64,000 nt of DNA from JANSWO01 sp964351875 (GTDB lineage: Bacteria; Pseudomonadota; Gammaproteobacteria; Pseudomonadales; Azotimanducaceae): positions 1 to 64,000 of the forward strand of contig CAYGQC010000002.1 of NCBI GenBank assembly GCA_964351875.1, read 5' to 3'. The position numbers were made by a program, and so were the translations under genes. A model generated the notes under the pieces. That model was given only the letters and a program-made list of their open reading frames with translations. It had not been told where the DNA came from and ran no database searches. Shown piece after piece: positions 34,122 to 44,471 of this stretch (position 1 is its first letter; each line of letters opens with the position of its first letter).

Positions 34122-35474
34122 CTACCCACCCGCGACCGTCATCCCCTCAATCAGCATCGATGGCGCTCTGATACCACCGCGCATATCCGGGTCATCGCCA
34201 ATCGCCACGAGGTTCATCATCATGTCTTTCAGATTCGATGCGATGGTGATCTCTTCGACCGGACCGGTGATCTCGCCATTCTCGACCCAAAACCCGGCCG
34301 CACCGCGGGAGTAATCGCCGGTCACGCCGTTGACGCCCTGGCCCATAAGACCGGTCACAATCAGACCGCGGTTCATATCTTTCACCAGATCGTCGGCCGG
34401 GCGCGTATTGCCCGAGACAATCACGTTGTGAGCGCCGTCAGCATTGCCGGTTGTCGTCATGCCCAGGCGCCGTGCGCTGTAACTGCCAAGCAGATAGCTC
34501 GCGACCTCGCCTTTGTCGATGAATGGCTTCGCGCTGGTCGCAACGCCGTCGCTGTCGAACCAACCACTACCCATCGCACCGGGAAGCAAGGGCTGCTCCT
34601 CGATACTGAGATGATTAGCAGTCACCGCCGTGCCCAGAGAGTCCAGCAGGAACGACGCCTTGCGATATTGAGAACCGCCACTGATCGCGCCAAGCAGCGA
34701 ACTGATCAGGCCGGACGCCATTTCCGGCACAAACAGAACCGGGGCCGTCGTGGTGCTGACACTTCCAGCGCCCAGCCGGCTGGCTGCGCGTCTAGCCGCT
34801 TTTATCCCGACATGTTCAGGGTCTTCCAGCAACTCATGCCGACGCGAACTCGTATACCAGTAGTCTCGCTGCATACCCGTGTTGTCACGCGCGATAGCGA
34901 CACAGCTCAAGCCGTGGCGACCGCTGACCACACTGCCGAGAAATCCGTTAGATGTGGCGTAGACCCGCAAACCCTGGCCGGTACTGACCTGGGCACCGTC
35001 ACATTGAAAGATCTGCGGGCTCTCCGCCAGAGCAGCAGCTTCGCTTCGGCGAGCCAGCTCAACCGCTTCGTCAACGGTTACCGGCCAGGGATGATCGAGG
35101 TCAAGATCCACCGGCTTACTGGCAAGTCGTTCGGGGTCAGCAAGTCCCTGGCAGGCATCGGCTTCGGTGTAACGAGCGATATCGCAGGCGCGGCGGACCG
35201 TTTCCGCAATCGATGCCTCACTACCGTCGGAGGTGCTCGCTCCACCCTTTCGATCGCCTTTATAGACGGTGATGCCGAACCCCTGATCGTCGTTAAACTC
35301 GACCGTTTCCAGCTCACCAGCGCGCACGCTGACGCTTAGCCCGCTGCTGCGGGACAGCGAGACTTCAGCGGCATCGGCGCCCTCTTTTTTGGCAATTTCC
35401 AGCACTCGGCTGGCTAACTGTTCCAGCACGCCCTGCTGGGCGGCAGCGGTTGCGGCTACGCCGGTTCTGCTCAT
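34122..35474 (-). CDS. pmbA: Metalloprotease subunit PmbA (TldE)
   Basis: Partner of TldD in a heterodimeric protease that degrades unfolded peptides and matures microcin B17 and related peptides. 450 residues. Seen: GADAAEVSLSRSSGLSVSVRAGELETVEFNDDQGFGITVYKG, VLFVPEMASGLISSL, FDSDGVATSAKPFIDKGEVASYLLGSYSARRLG, and GAAGFWVENGEITGPVEEITIA. As expected for TldE it lacks HExxxH. Head to head with darP, only 16 bases apart. Confidence 0.97.
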   Translation of the reverse strand: MSRTGVAATAAAQQGVLEQLASRVLEIAKKEGADAAEVSLSRSSGLSVSVRAGELETVEFNDDQGFGITVYKGDRKGGASTSDGSEASIAETVRRACDIARYTEADACQGLADPERLASKPVDLDLDHPWPVTVDEAVELARRSEAAALAESPQIFQCDGAQVSTGQGLRVYATSNGFLGSVVSGRHGLSCVAIARDNTGMQRDYWYTSSRRHELLEDPEHVGIKAARRAASRLGAGSVSTTTAPVLFVPEMASGLISSLLGAISGGSQYRKASFLLDSLGTAVTANHLSIEEQPLLPGAMGSGWFDSDGVATSAKPFIDKGEVASYLLGSYSARRLGMTTTGNADGAHNVIVSGNTRPADDLVKDMNRGLIVTGLMGQGVNGVTGDYSRGAAGFWVENGEITGPVEEITIASNLKDMMMNLVAIGDDPDMRGGIRAPSMLIEGMTVAGG

Positions 35475-35490
35475 CGATTACAATTCCCGA

Positions 35491-36048
35491 ATGAATGATG
35501 AAGACGAAGAGTTCGAGCTGCCGAGTAAGTCAGCGGGCAAGCGCGAGGCGAAAGCCTTACGTGATCTGAGTGTGGAGATCGCGTCCATGGATGACGGCGA
35601 CTATAAGACGATCGAACTGCCGGACGACCTGCGCGCAGCGATGGATGACTACCGCCGCTTTCGCTCGAACGGGGCTCGCCGGAGGCAAGCTTTGTATATG
35701 GGCAAACTGATGCGAGACCTGGAAGTCGACGCAATGGCTGATGCCGTCGCGCGGGTAAAGAATAGCGACGGCGCGAGTCGGTTTCGTCATCACACCAGTG
35801 AGCAATGGCGCGACAAATTGCTGTCGGAAGGATCAACGGCATTGACCACATTTCTGGATGAGTATCCCGAGACCGATCGCCAGGCATTGCGACAGGCGAT
35901 CGCAACGATCGCGAAAGCGAAGGACGAAGCAACGCACAAGGCTCGCTACCGAAAGCTCTATCAGTTGATTTATCAGTCATTGCCCGCAGACCCCGCCTCC
36001 GACGACTCAGGCGGCGGTGCCACCGACGGTGACCTCGTCGATCTTTAG
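35491..36048 (+). CDS. darP: Ribosome-associated protein DarP (YjgA)
   Basis: Binds immature 50S particles and aids large-subunit assembly. 185 residues from ATG at 35491; the longer frame runs into pmbA. Seen: the DUF615 pattern PSKSAGKREAKALRDLSVEIASM, LRAAMDDYRRFRSNGARRRQALYMGKLMR and a helical C-terminal half. TACAAT at 35479-35484 would be a -10 box giving a nearly leaderless transcript, but no -35 is clear. The last 42 bases overlap the 3' end of tldD on the other strand, encoding the Ser/Gly/Asp-rich tail. Confidence 0.95.
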   Translation: MNDEDEEFELPSKSAGKREAKALRDLSVEIASMDDGDYKTIELPDDLRAAMDDYRRFRSNGARRRQALYMGKLMRDLEVDAMADAVARVKNSDGASRFRHHTSEQWRDKLLSEGSTALTTFLDEYPETDRQALRQAIATIAKAKDEATHKARYRKLYQLIYQSLPADPASDDSGGGATDGDLVDL

Positions 36049-37449
36049 CGTCGGTTGGCCGACACCGACCGGTACGCTCTGACCATCTTTGCCGCAGACA
36101 CCGACGCCGGTATCAAGCGCGAGGTCATTCCCGACCATTGAGATTCTATTCATGACATCGGGACCATTGCCGATCAGCGTCGCGCCGCGAATCGGCGCCG
36201 TGATCTTGCCACCCTCAATGAGGTAAGCCTCGGTGGTCGAGAAAACGAAGCGACCCGAGGTAATGTCGACCTGACCACCGCCGAAGTTGACGGCGTAAAT
36301 GCCCTTGTCGACCGAGCGAATGATTTCCTCCGGGTCGCTCTCGCCCGCTCTCATAAACGTATTCGTCATGCGCGGCATCGGCAGATGCGCATAGGACTGC
36401 CGGCGGCCGTTACCGGTCGGCGCGACACCCATAAGCGATGCGTTGTGTTTGTCCTGCAGATAGCCTTTCAAAATACCGTTTTCAATCAGTACCGTCTCCT
36501 GGGTGGGCGTGCCCTCATCATCGATGCTCAAGCTGCCCCGACGCTCCGCCAGCGTTCCATCGTCGACAATCGTGCACAGTGGAGACGCAACCTGTTCGCC
36601 GATTCGGCCGGAGAAGTTCGAGCTGCCTTTGCGGTTGAAGTCGCCTTCGAGGCCGTGACCAACCGCTTCATGCAACAAGACGCCAGGCCAGCCGTTACCC
36701 AAAACAACGGTCATCGGCCCGGCCGGGGCAGCGATAGCTTCGAGATTGACTAACGCGAGGCGAACCGCTTCCCGCGCAAATCCATCGACGGTATCGCCAT
36801 CCAGCAAGCGAGTGAGATCAAAGCGGCCACCGCCACCGGCGAAGCCGCGCTCACGGCGGCCATTGTCCTCGGCGAGAACCGTGACATCGAGGCGCACGAG
36901 CGGGCGAACATCGCCCGCCATCGTGCCGTCGGAAGCGACGACAAGACAGGTGTCCTGGGCGGCGACTAGCCGGATATTGACTTCCTTGACGCGGGAATCG
37001 ACGGCGCGAGCCACGGCGTCGAGGCGGCGGAGCAGGGCAACCTTATCGTCCTGGGAAAGCGTAGAAATCGGATCTATCGAACGATAGCGCGCAACCGGAC
37101 CACTAACGGGAGCGAGGGAGACGGAGCCCGTTGATCCCGCCCGGACAATGCTGCGGGCCGCATCGGTTGCATTGCCAAGTGCCGGCAGCGCAATCTCGTC
37201 CGCATAGGCGAAGCCTGTTTTCTCGCCGGCTACCGCACGGATACCGACGCCGCGATCAACGCTGAACACGCCGTCTTTGACGATGCCATCTTCCAACGAG
37301 AACGATTCGAAGCGCTGGTTTTCAAAATACAGCTCGCCGATGTCGAGGTCCTTTGAGTGCAGGCGCGACAACATCTGCTCAACATCGCTTTGTTGCAATC
37401 CAGCGGAATCCCAGAGCACGGTGCGGGCTGCCTGCAGCGAATCACTCAC
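36007..37449 (-). CDS. tldD: Zinc metalloprotease subunit TldD
   Basis: Catalytic subunit of the TldD/PmbA protease. GTG at 37449 has AAGGA nine bases upstream and gives 480 residues (E. coli about 481); ATG at 37473 is the alternative, deeper in yhdP. Seen: the zinc site LLHEAVGHGLEGDFNRKG (HExxxH), GVGIRAVAGEKTGFAYADE, RMTNTFMRAGESDPEE and a C-terminal GVCGKDGQSVPVGVGQPTLKI. Overlaps the 3' end of yhdP by eight bases. Confidence 0.96.
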   Translation of the reverse strand: MSDSLQAARTVLWDSAGLQQSDVEQMLSRLHSKDLDIGELYFENQRFESFSLEDGIVKDGVFSVDRGVGIRAVAGEKTGFAYADEIALPALGNATDAARSIVRAGSTGSVSLAPVSGPVARYRSIDPISTLSQDDKVALLRRLDAVARAVDSRVKEVNIRLVAAQDTCLVVASDGTMAGDVRPLVRLDVTVLAEDNGRRERGFAGGGGRFDLTRLLDGDTVDGFAREAVRLALVNLEAIAAPAGPMTVVLGNGWPGVLLHEAVGHGLEGDFNRKGSSNFSGRIGEQVASPLCTIVDDGTLAERRGSLSIDDEGTPTQETVLIENGILKGYLQDKHNASLMGVAPTGNGRRQSYAHLPMPRMTNTFMRAGESDPEEIIRSVDKGIYAVNFGGGQVDITSGRFVFSTTEAYLIEGGKITAPIRGATLIGNGPDVMNRISMVGNDLALDTGVGVCGKDGQSVPVGVGQPTLKIDEVTVGGTAA

Positions 37450-40400
37450 GAGTTGCTTCCTTATCGCGCTCATCTATTGGGCGCTCGTTAGTTGTTTGAA
37501 TTGTCTGGCTTGATTGTTCCGAATCCACAATTTGCGCCGCGTCTGGCGACGAGCCGTCAATCTGCAGAACCTCATAGCCATCCGGCGACAAGGCTGCGCG
37601 CGGGCCTTGCACGTAGGCATCGCGGGCCGCCTTTTCGAGCACCCCCCCTTCGGGGCTAACCGGAGCGTTTGGATCATACAGGCTCAGCTCCGCAGCGAGC
37701 GGATCCGGCTCTGCGCTATCGGCATCCATCTCATCGCTCATACTTCGGTTGAACAGGCTGACAAACTCGACTTCTGGTTCATCGATGTTGCCACCGAGGC
37801 GATACTTGGCCGAGGAAGCCTGCTCAAGGGGGCGCTTGAAAATCTGCTGTCCCAGCAAAACGCCTGCGGCGGCGAGGGGATTAGCTGCAGCCAGGTATAG
37901 CGAGTACCAGGGCAAGCTGCTCGTGACAGGGAGCGTCACGATCATCTCTGCATCCATATCACCGGAGCCCAGATCGACGGCACCGGCCACGCGGAACCGA
38001 CTACCCGTACCTTTGACGACCAGCTCATCATCGAATCGCATCAACCCGTCGGTCAGTTGCGCGGGCATCTGGAGAGAATCGAAGCGCACGCCTTTGCCAA
38101 AGACGTCCCGGAAATCCAGCGCCATGCGCTTGGCGACGTTACCGAAGTTCAACAGGCTGAATATGCGCATCGCACCCTGGCCGTTTTCCAATGCGATGAA
38201 GCGACCGTTTGTCACCTCCAGATCAAGATCGCCAGAAAGCTTGCCGAGATCGAATGCAAGGGGAGACCCAGGCCAGGACAGGTTCGCCGCTACCGCCATC
38301 GATTCGCTCTCGACGCTCGGGGCGAAGCCAAAGCGCGGCAAGACTTCAACCAGGTCATCCGCATCGACCGTGCCATCGAAGACCGTACGCTGTTGCTGGC
38401 GAAGCCAGTAAACGTCATCCGCGACAATCGACAGGCCGTTGTAGCCCGCTTGCATCGGACCAAAACTGACTCGGTCCCCGGCGTTGCGTAGCGTCAGTTG
38501 CCAGCTACCGTAGTCTTCACCGTCAACCAGCATCGAAGCGATGGCGACATCCGCATCCGGCAGCACGGACAGCACCTCGGCTGACACGGGATCTTCCGCC
38601 GACGCCACTGTAGCGGGGAAACTGATTTCCATTCGGTCTGCCGCGATATTAAGCGGCCCCTCGCCAGGCACATCGACATCCGCGGCAATAGTTTCGCCTG
38701 CCAACTGAAACCTGCGACCACTATCCGCCAGGGAGACACTGTCGATCACGACATCCGAGAACTGCAGTTCGCCAACGCCGAGTTGCTCCGCGTGGAAACG
38801 ATCGAGTTGCCAGTTGATTGATGCCACGCTACCGGCAGAGCCGTAGTCCCCGGCAGCGGCCTCTTCAATCAGCCCCGGATCAGACTGTGCTGAGGCGAAT
38901 TCAGACCACGCAACTACGTCAACGCTTTCCGCCCGACCTGTAATCGTCACCTCGCCGTCGCGGTTTCCGCCTGCCCGCGCGTTGACGCCAAGCGCGCCTT
39001 CCCATTTTCCGTCGCTCGCACGTGCAAGCCAGCCACGCAGCAACTCACCGCCGTGCTGAACGCTGACATACTCACCATCGCCCTTGAAATCTACTTCGAC
39101 TCGGGTGCTTCGTGGTTTCTCCGCCTGCTTGGCGAGGGGCTCAGGCGCAGTGATCTCAAGCCCCTCAAGCTCACTGACCATGCTGAGCCGCATCGGCACG
39201 CCGGGTTGCTGAACCGGTATGCGCAGATCGCCGGTGAACGCGGCCCTACCGGTCGCGATGCGCATGGGCCGAACCGCCAGCACGTCAAACGCATTGGCCG
39301 GAGTAAAGGAGCCAGCAACACCCAAGTGAATGTTGTTGCCTCGCGTGTCCAGTTTGAGCTCAACCGGTGCCTCGAAGAGCGTGCCCTGAAGCCCATCGCT
39401 CGTCAGTTGATACGGATGCAGGTATCTCGCAAAGCCCGTCAGTTTTTCGAACTCGAGCCGGAAGTCTTCCAGAAGCAGGCTCGCACTGAGCGCGCGCAAC
39501 TGAATATCCGCCTTTAGCTCGTCCGCAACAGCGTTCGAATCGGTCGCAGCGTCATCCTGCGCATACGGCACGACGACAGACGCACTGACGGCAACATCTC
39601 CGTCTCCCGACCAGGAATCGTTAACCACCGGCAGCCAGTCAGCGATCGGCGTCTCTCGTACGAACCGCAGCAACTGCGCAGTATTCATGGTGGTGTCGGC
39701 TTCGATTTGCACGAGTTGCTCACCGCGGGGCAGGAATATTTGCGCTCGGCCGATCGGACCAAAGTCCGAGGGCATATTCGAAGCGCTGACACGAGTACCC
39801 CACCCAGTGAGTTCCAGACGTGCATCTGCCTCAACGATCTCCGGCCAATCCGGATGGTAGGCAACGCTCGCCCCCGTCACATCCGCAACCATTTCGAGCC
39901 TGCGATCCACATCAGGGTTCTCAGGCTTCGCAAGCGTCTGAAGGGCTATGTTGACCCGCTGAGCATCACCGGCACGGATGTTGTCGACAATCCAGTTTCT
40001 AATGTTCTCGGGCAGCTTGTAGGGAATGAAATCCGCGGTATCAGCATTAGGAACCGCGCCGGTCTGCAGGCTCAGGTACAAGCTCTCTTCAGCTTTCTCG
40101 GAGGGCCGGGCGAGAGAAAACGTGCCCACTACCGGTGAGAAACTGGGCCTGGCTCCCAGGTCAACTCCCCGCAAGCCCATGTAGCCGGGCTCGAAGTAAA
40201 ACCACAGAGCTCCAGACAACGACGACAACGGCCACTGGCGCGTGAACACGTCGGGAAACGCCAGCTCGACCGCCGTGTCGGCAACCTCAGCGCGCACGCT
40301 CCGGGCGTTCCCGAGGAAGGTACCGCCGCCACCAACAAGGGTCGGTACGCCATGGTAGCCCGTGATATCAACGTCGCTCACAGAGAAGCGGAAGGCGGGG

Positions 40401-41583
40401 CCGTCGCGCCAGGCAAAGTGTCCCTCGTCGAACTGGCCTTCGATATTCAGCTCGGTGAGCCATCGAGACAGCAACTCATTGCCAGCCAGATTTGTCGCCA
40501 GTCCCCGGACAAGTGGGGCGAGATCAAAGCTGCTGACACGACCAGCCAATACAGCTTCGTGCGGTCGAACGAGCGCGCGATAGCTCGGCACGCGAACACC
40601 GATCCCCTCCGCAGCCGTAACGTCGAGCCGGATGATCTCATCGTCCGTCTGCCGAACACTGATCGCCATGCCAATCGCCTCGACNNNNNNNNNNCGATCA
40701 CCTCAGCATCCGTAACGTCGAGCCGGATGTTCTCATCATCCTTCTGGCGCGCCTCGATCAGAATCTGGCTTGAGCCCGCCGGCTTTTTGCCCAACTCGAA
40801 AGGCGCCAGAGCAAGTAGCAAGCGCCCGCCGGCCGAAGGCTCGCCAGCGTCATCCAGCGTTGTCCGCCAGAAGCCATTCAGCCGCTCAAGCGCAACGCCA
40901 GCAATGTCGTAGCGAGCAAGAAGCGCATCGTCAATCCGAAAGCCATCGCTATCAATACGTGCGGCAATGGCATCCTGGCGCCAGAAGACCACGCCATCTC
41001 GCTCGTGTTGACGGACTTCGATCTCACCACCGTCAGCATCGCCCAGGGTCAATGACAATTTGTGGCTGAACCACTCGCCACTGGAACCGAGCGCAACCGC
41101 GACGCTGGTAAGCAAGCCAGCCGAGTCGACAACGGAGATCGCACCGTTCAGCTGAATTCGATCGCTATGGCGCAGCGTTGTCAGCCAGTCAGCAGAGGCG
41201 TCTCCGCCCCGATTAAGGCCGGGAATCGAGTAGCCACCACTGGAATCACGAAAGACGGTGACGCTGGCGCTGGGACTCGCCAGGCGGCGAAAGGTGAGCG
41301 CACCACGGTAGAAGCTCTCGAGAAAATCGATCTCAACATAGAGGTCACGAATGTGGCCGCCGGGAATCTGCAACTCTGCAATCTGCAGCACGGGATTCAG
41401 ACGATGCCAGCCGCCCTTGAGTCCGGCAGGGATCACATCGAAGCGGGCAAGCTCGGTGGTCAGCCTGGGCTCAAGCCGATCGATGTTCGCCATCGTGATC
41501 CGACCGGCCAGTTGAACCAGGGCCAACAGAACCAGCAGCACAGCAAACAATGCGATCAGAAACCGAAACAAGCGAGTGGCCAT
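37442..41583 (-). CDS. yhdP: AsmA/TamB-type lipid transport protein YhdP (interrupted by an assembly gap)
   Basis: Large bridge-like protein with an inner-membrane anchor and a long periplasmic beta-groove; YhdP with TamB and YdbH moves phospholipid to the outer membrane. About 1,380 residues including the gap. 5' part 41583-40695: N-terminal membrane helix (FLIALFAVLLVLLALVQLA) and start of the groove. 3' part 40684-37442: DUF3971/AsmA_2 region, ending in NPLAAAGVLLGQQIFKRPLEQASSAKYRLGG. Ten Ns at 40685-40694 break the frame. The ends there are 88 percent alike over 52 bases, so I infer a mis-joined overlap, not a broken gene. Confidence 0.93.
40685..40694. other. Assembly gap of 10 N inside yhdP with near-duplicate ends
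   Basis: On the minus strand the 52 bases before the gap (encoding QKDDENIRLDVTDAEVI) align with 52 bases after it (QTDDEIIRLDVTAAEGI) with six mismatches, and both copies belong at the same place in the protein. The two contig ends therefore look like two haplotypes of one locus. Confidence 0.85.
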
Positions 41584-41718
41584 CTGCTACCGCCGCCAGG
41601 TCATGCGTCGGCCAGACGCGGCGATAGCAAAGCGCCGACAGCCACGCAGGCGGCACGCAACCGGGGAGTCTGAATCGAGCGTCGTATCATTCGAACCAGA
41701 CTGCCCTGCGCCGCTGTA

Positions 41719-43206
41719 CTAACGCTGAACACCTTGCACCAGCACCACATCGTACTGCTCCGGCGTATAGACGGATTCAACCTGCATTCGAATACTGCGA
41801 TCAATACGGTCGGCCAGGGCCGACAGTGATTGCGCATCCTCGTCCAGCAATCGATCAATCACAGCTTGTTCCGCGCGAACCAGGTAGTCGGCAACATCGC
41901 TATTCTCGCCTCGGCGCCGACGTGCATCCGTCTCGATGGCGCGAAAGATGTCGTAGCACGTGCTCTCTGCCGTCTTGACAACGCCGCGACCGTCGCAGGT
42001 TCGGCAAGGCTGGCACATTTGCTGGACCAGCGATTTACGAGTTCGTTTGCGGCTCATCTCGACCAGACCAAGAGCGGATGGGCCCTCAAAGCGCAGCTTC
42101 GCCGTATCGCTTTCGCAGGCTTTCTCAAGCGCGCGCATAACCTGCCGCTGATGCTCCGCATCTTCCATATCGATGAAGTCGACGACGATGATGCCGCCCA
42201 GATTGCGCAAACGTAACTGCCTGGGAATCGCTGCGGCCGCCTCCAGATTCGTGCGGTAGACGGTTTCCTCAAGGTTGTAGCCTCCGAGGTAGCCGCCGGT
42301 ATTGACGTCGATGGTCGTCATCGCCTCGGTCTGCTCGATGACCAGATAGCCACCACACTTCAGCTCGACTCGCGCTCCGAGCGCTCGACTCAGGTCGTCT
42401 TCAATCGAAAACCGCTCGAACAGAGCCGCCTCGCCGGTGTAGTGCTCAAGAAGGTCTGATGCTTCCGGTAGAAACTGGCCGATGAAGCGTTGGACACGAT
42501 CGAAGGTGTCGGCGTGATCGATCACGATTCGCTCAAGATCATTCGAAGCAAAGTCGCGAATTACTCGAATGTGAATGGGCAGCTCTTCATAAATGACGTC
42601 GCCGACCTGTCGGCCGCGCTGACGTTCATCGATCACGCGCCAGGTGCGGACCAGGTAGCGGAGATCGGATAGCAACGCATCCTCACTCGCGCCCTCTGCA
42701 GCCGTTCGGGCAATGAACCCCATTTTTATATCGGCTTCAACCCGTCCCGCTTCGATCGATGCGCTCAGGCGTTGACGTTCTTCAGGATCTTCCACCCGAA
42801 TCGAGACGCCAATGTGATCATTGCCCGGCATCAACACCAGATAGCGCGAAGCGATGGCAATCTGGGTAGTAAGGCGCGCGCCTTTACTGGAGATAGGATC
42901 TTTCGCGACCTGAACCAGAATTTCCTGGCCGTCGTGCAGCAGGTCTCGAATGTCAGGCGGCGAGTTGCCAGGCTCGCTGTGCCGATCCGTCATGTCGCGA
43001 ACGTGAAGAAAGCCAGGCCGAGCCAGACCGATCTCGACAAACGCAGCCTGCATGCCAGGCACGATCCGAACGACCTTGCCCCGATACACGTTGCCGGTCA
43101 CGCTGTCACCACTGGCTCGATCGAGGTGAACTTCGTGCAGCGAGCCGTGCTCAAGCAGCGCGACCCGGGTCTCGAAATCGTTCACATTGATGAGCAGTTC
43201 AGACAT
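41719..43206 (-). CDS. rng: Ribonuclease G
   Basis: Endoribonuclease that matures the 5' end of 16S rRNA. 495 residues from ATG at 43206; the upstream frame lacks family similarity. Seen: N-terminal MSELLINVNDFETRVALLEHG and the S1-like domain (GNVYRGKVVRIVPGMQAAFVEIG), catalytic DNase I-like region with TTIDVNTGGY and VVDFIDM carrying the two metal-binding Asp, and the zinc-link CRTCDGRGVVK. It lacks RNase E's long C-terminal scaffold. Order yhdP-rng-maf-mreDCB is conserved. Confidence 0.97.
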   Translation of the reverse strand: MSELLINVNDFETRVALLEHGSLHEVHLDRASGDSVTGNVYRGKVVRIVPGMQAAFVEIGLARPGFLHVRDMTDRHSEPGNSPPDIRDLLHDGQEILVQVAKDPISSKGARLTTQIAIASRYLVLMPGNDHIGVSIRVEDPEERQRLSASIEAGRVEADIKMGFIARTAAEGASEDALLSDLRYLVRTWRVIDERQRGRQVGDVIYEELPIHIRVIRDFASNDLERIVIDHADTFDRVQRFIGQFLPEASDLLEHYTGEAALFERFSIEDDLSRALGARVELKCGGYLVIEQTEAMTTIDVNTGGYLGGYNLEETVYRTNLEAAAAIPRQLRLRNLGGIIVVDFIDMEDAEHQRQVMRALEKACESDTAKLRFEGPSALGLVEMSRKRTRKSLVQQMCQPCRTCDGRGVVKTAESTCYDIFRAIETDARRRRGENSDVADYLVRAEQAVIDRLLDEDAQSLSALADRIDRSIRMQVESVYTPEQYDVVLVQGVQR

Positions 43207-43336
43207 AGGCGCGCAGCGGTAAATGATGCTGAACCATAGCATGCAACGCCTTGACTTAGACGTCGATTGCAACGCATCCGGGCGCGGTTTGCCTAGAAAA
43301 TCACGAGCGAAAGCGCCGCTGTCACCTGCCGGAAAC

Positions 43337-43927
43337 TCAGTGGGCCCGTGTGGCTGCGCGCATCGCCCAGGTATCCAGCCCCGCCTGGCGAAGCAGCAGC
43401 TCCGTTTCCGCCAGCGGCAGCCCGACTACTGCGCTGTAGCTACCGTCAACACGATCGACGAATACCCCCGCAATGCCCTGAACGCCATAGCCGCCGGCTT
43501 TGTCGAAACTCTCGCCTGTCGACAGGTAAGCGTCGATCTCACCGTCCACGAGCGCGCGCAGCGTGACCGTCGCCGTTACCAAAACCTCAAACTCGCCGTT
43601 CTCTGAGCAACAGGCAACGGCAGACAACACCGTGTGCCTGGTGCCGGACAGGCTTTCCAGCATCCGCCGTGCCTCAGCGAGGCTGCTGGGCTTACCAAGG
43701 ATCTGACCATCAGCAACGACGGTGGTGTCTGCCGCCAGCACCACCTCATCAAACTCTCGCGGACACGCTCTCGCCTTTTTCATCGCCACGCGCGCGACGT
43801 ATTCCTCGGGAGACTCACCTGGAACGACCGACTCATCAACATCCTGGGCTTTGACCACGTGAGCGAGGCCAATCTGATCAAGTAGCTCGCGTCGCCTGGG
43901 CGACGCGGACGCGAGTACAAGCTTCAA
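43337..43927 (-). CDS. maf: Maf-family nucleotide pyrophosphatase
   Basis: House-cleaning nucleoside triphosphate pyrophosphatase; the paralogue beside mreD is usually the dTTP/UTP-type YhdE. 196 residues from TTG at 43927, which has GGAG nine bases upstream and places LVLASASPRRRELL at the N terminus as in the family. Longer starts (GTG 43942, TTG 43990) are possible. Seen: VVLAADTTVVADGQILGKP with the catalytic Asp, and FDKAGGYGVQGIAGVFVDRVDGSYSAVVGLP. Confidence 0.94.
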   Translation of the reverse strand: MKLVLASASPRRRELLDQIGLAHVVKAQDVDESVVPGESPEEYVARVAMKKARACPREFDEVVLAADTTVVADGQILGKPSSLAEARRMLESLSGTRHTVLSAVACCSENGEFEVLVTATVTLRALVDGEIDAYLSTGESFDKAGGYGVQGIAGVFVDRVDGSYSAVVGLPLAETELLLRQAGLDTWAMRAATRAH

Positions 43928-43976
43928 GCCAGCACGCTCCACACCAGGGAGCAAAGCTCTCGACGCACGGTTCTCA

Positions 43977-44471
43977 CTAGCGCACGCCAACCTGCCGCTG
44001 CAGGCGATCCAGAAGAATGCTCACTGCAGGCCAGATCAGCGTACTGCTCACAGCCACAAGCAGCGCTGCAGCAGGGAAGCTACGTCCATCGACAAGCACC
44101 AGAAGCGATCCGCGCAGCACCTCGCCCACTAGAAGCAAGCCAAACAGCACACCACCCTGCTGGAGAATGCTCCACATGCGCAGCCGCTCATGGAATCGCC
44201 AGGTCACATAGGTGAGCAGAGCGAGGATAAAGCCGTTCAAGCCGAGGGGGTTTTCGAGCAACACATCCAGCCCGAAACCCAACACCCATGCAACGATTAA
44301 CCCGAGCCGATGCGGCACAGCCAGCACCCAGAAAAACAGCACCAGCGCCACCCAGGATGGCCGCAGCCATGCGAGAAACTCCGGTGCAGCAGGCGGCAAC
44401 TGAAAAACAGTCAGCACAAACGCCACGATGAAGGAGACGACAATGAACCAACCACCATCAAATGGATTCAC
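43977..44471 (-). CDS. mreD: Rod shape-determining protein MreD
   Basis: Multispanning inner-membrane protein of the elongasome, binds MreC. 164 residues with five to six membrane helices; family features LGFGLDVLLENPLGLNGFILALLTY are visible. Four-base overlap with mreC. Confidence 0.95.
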   Translation of the reverse strand: MNPFDGGWFIVVSFIVAFVLTVFQLPPAAPEFLAWLRPSWVALVLFFWVLAVPHRLGLIVAWVLGFGLDVLLENPLGLNGFILALLTYVTWRFHERLRMWSILQQGGVLFGLLLVGEVLRGSLLVLVDGRSFPAAALLVAVSSTLIWPAVSILLDRLQRQVGVR

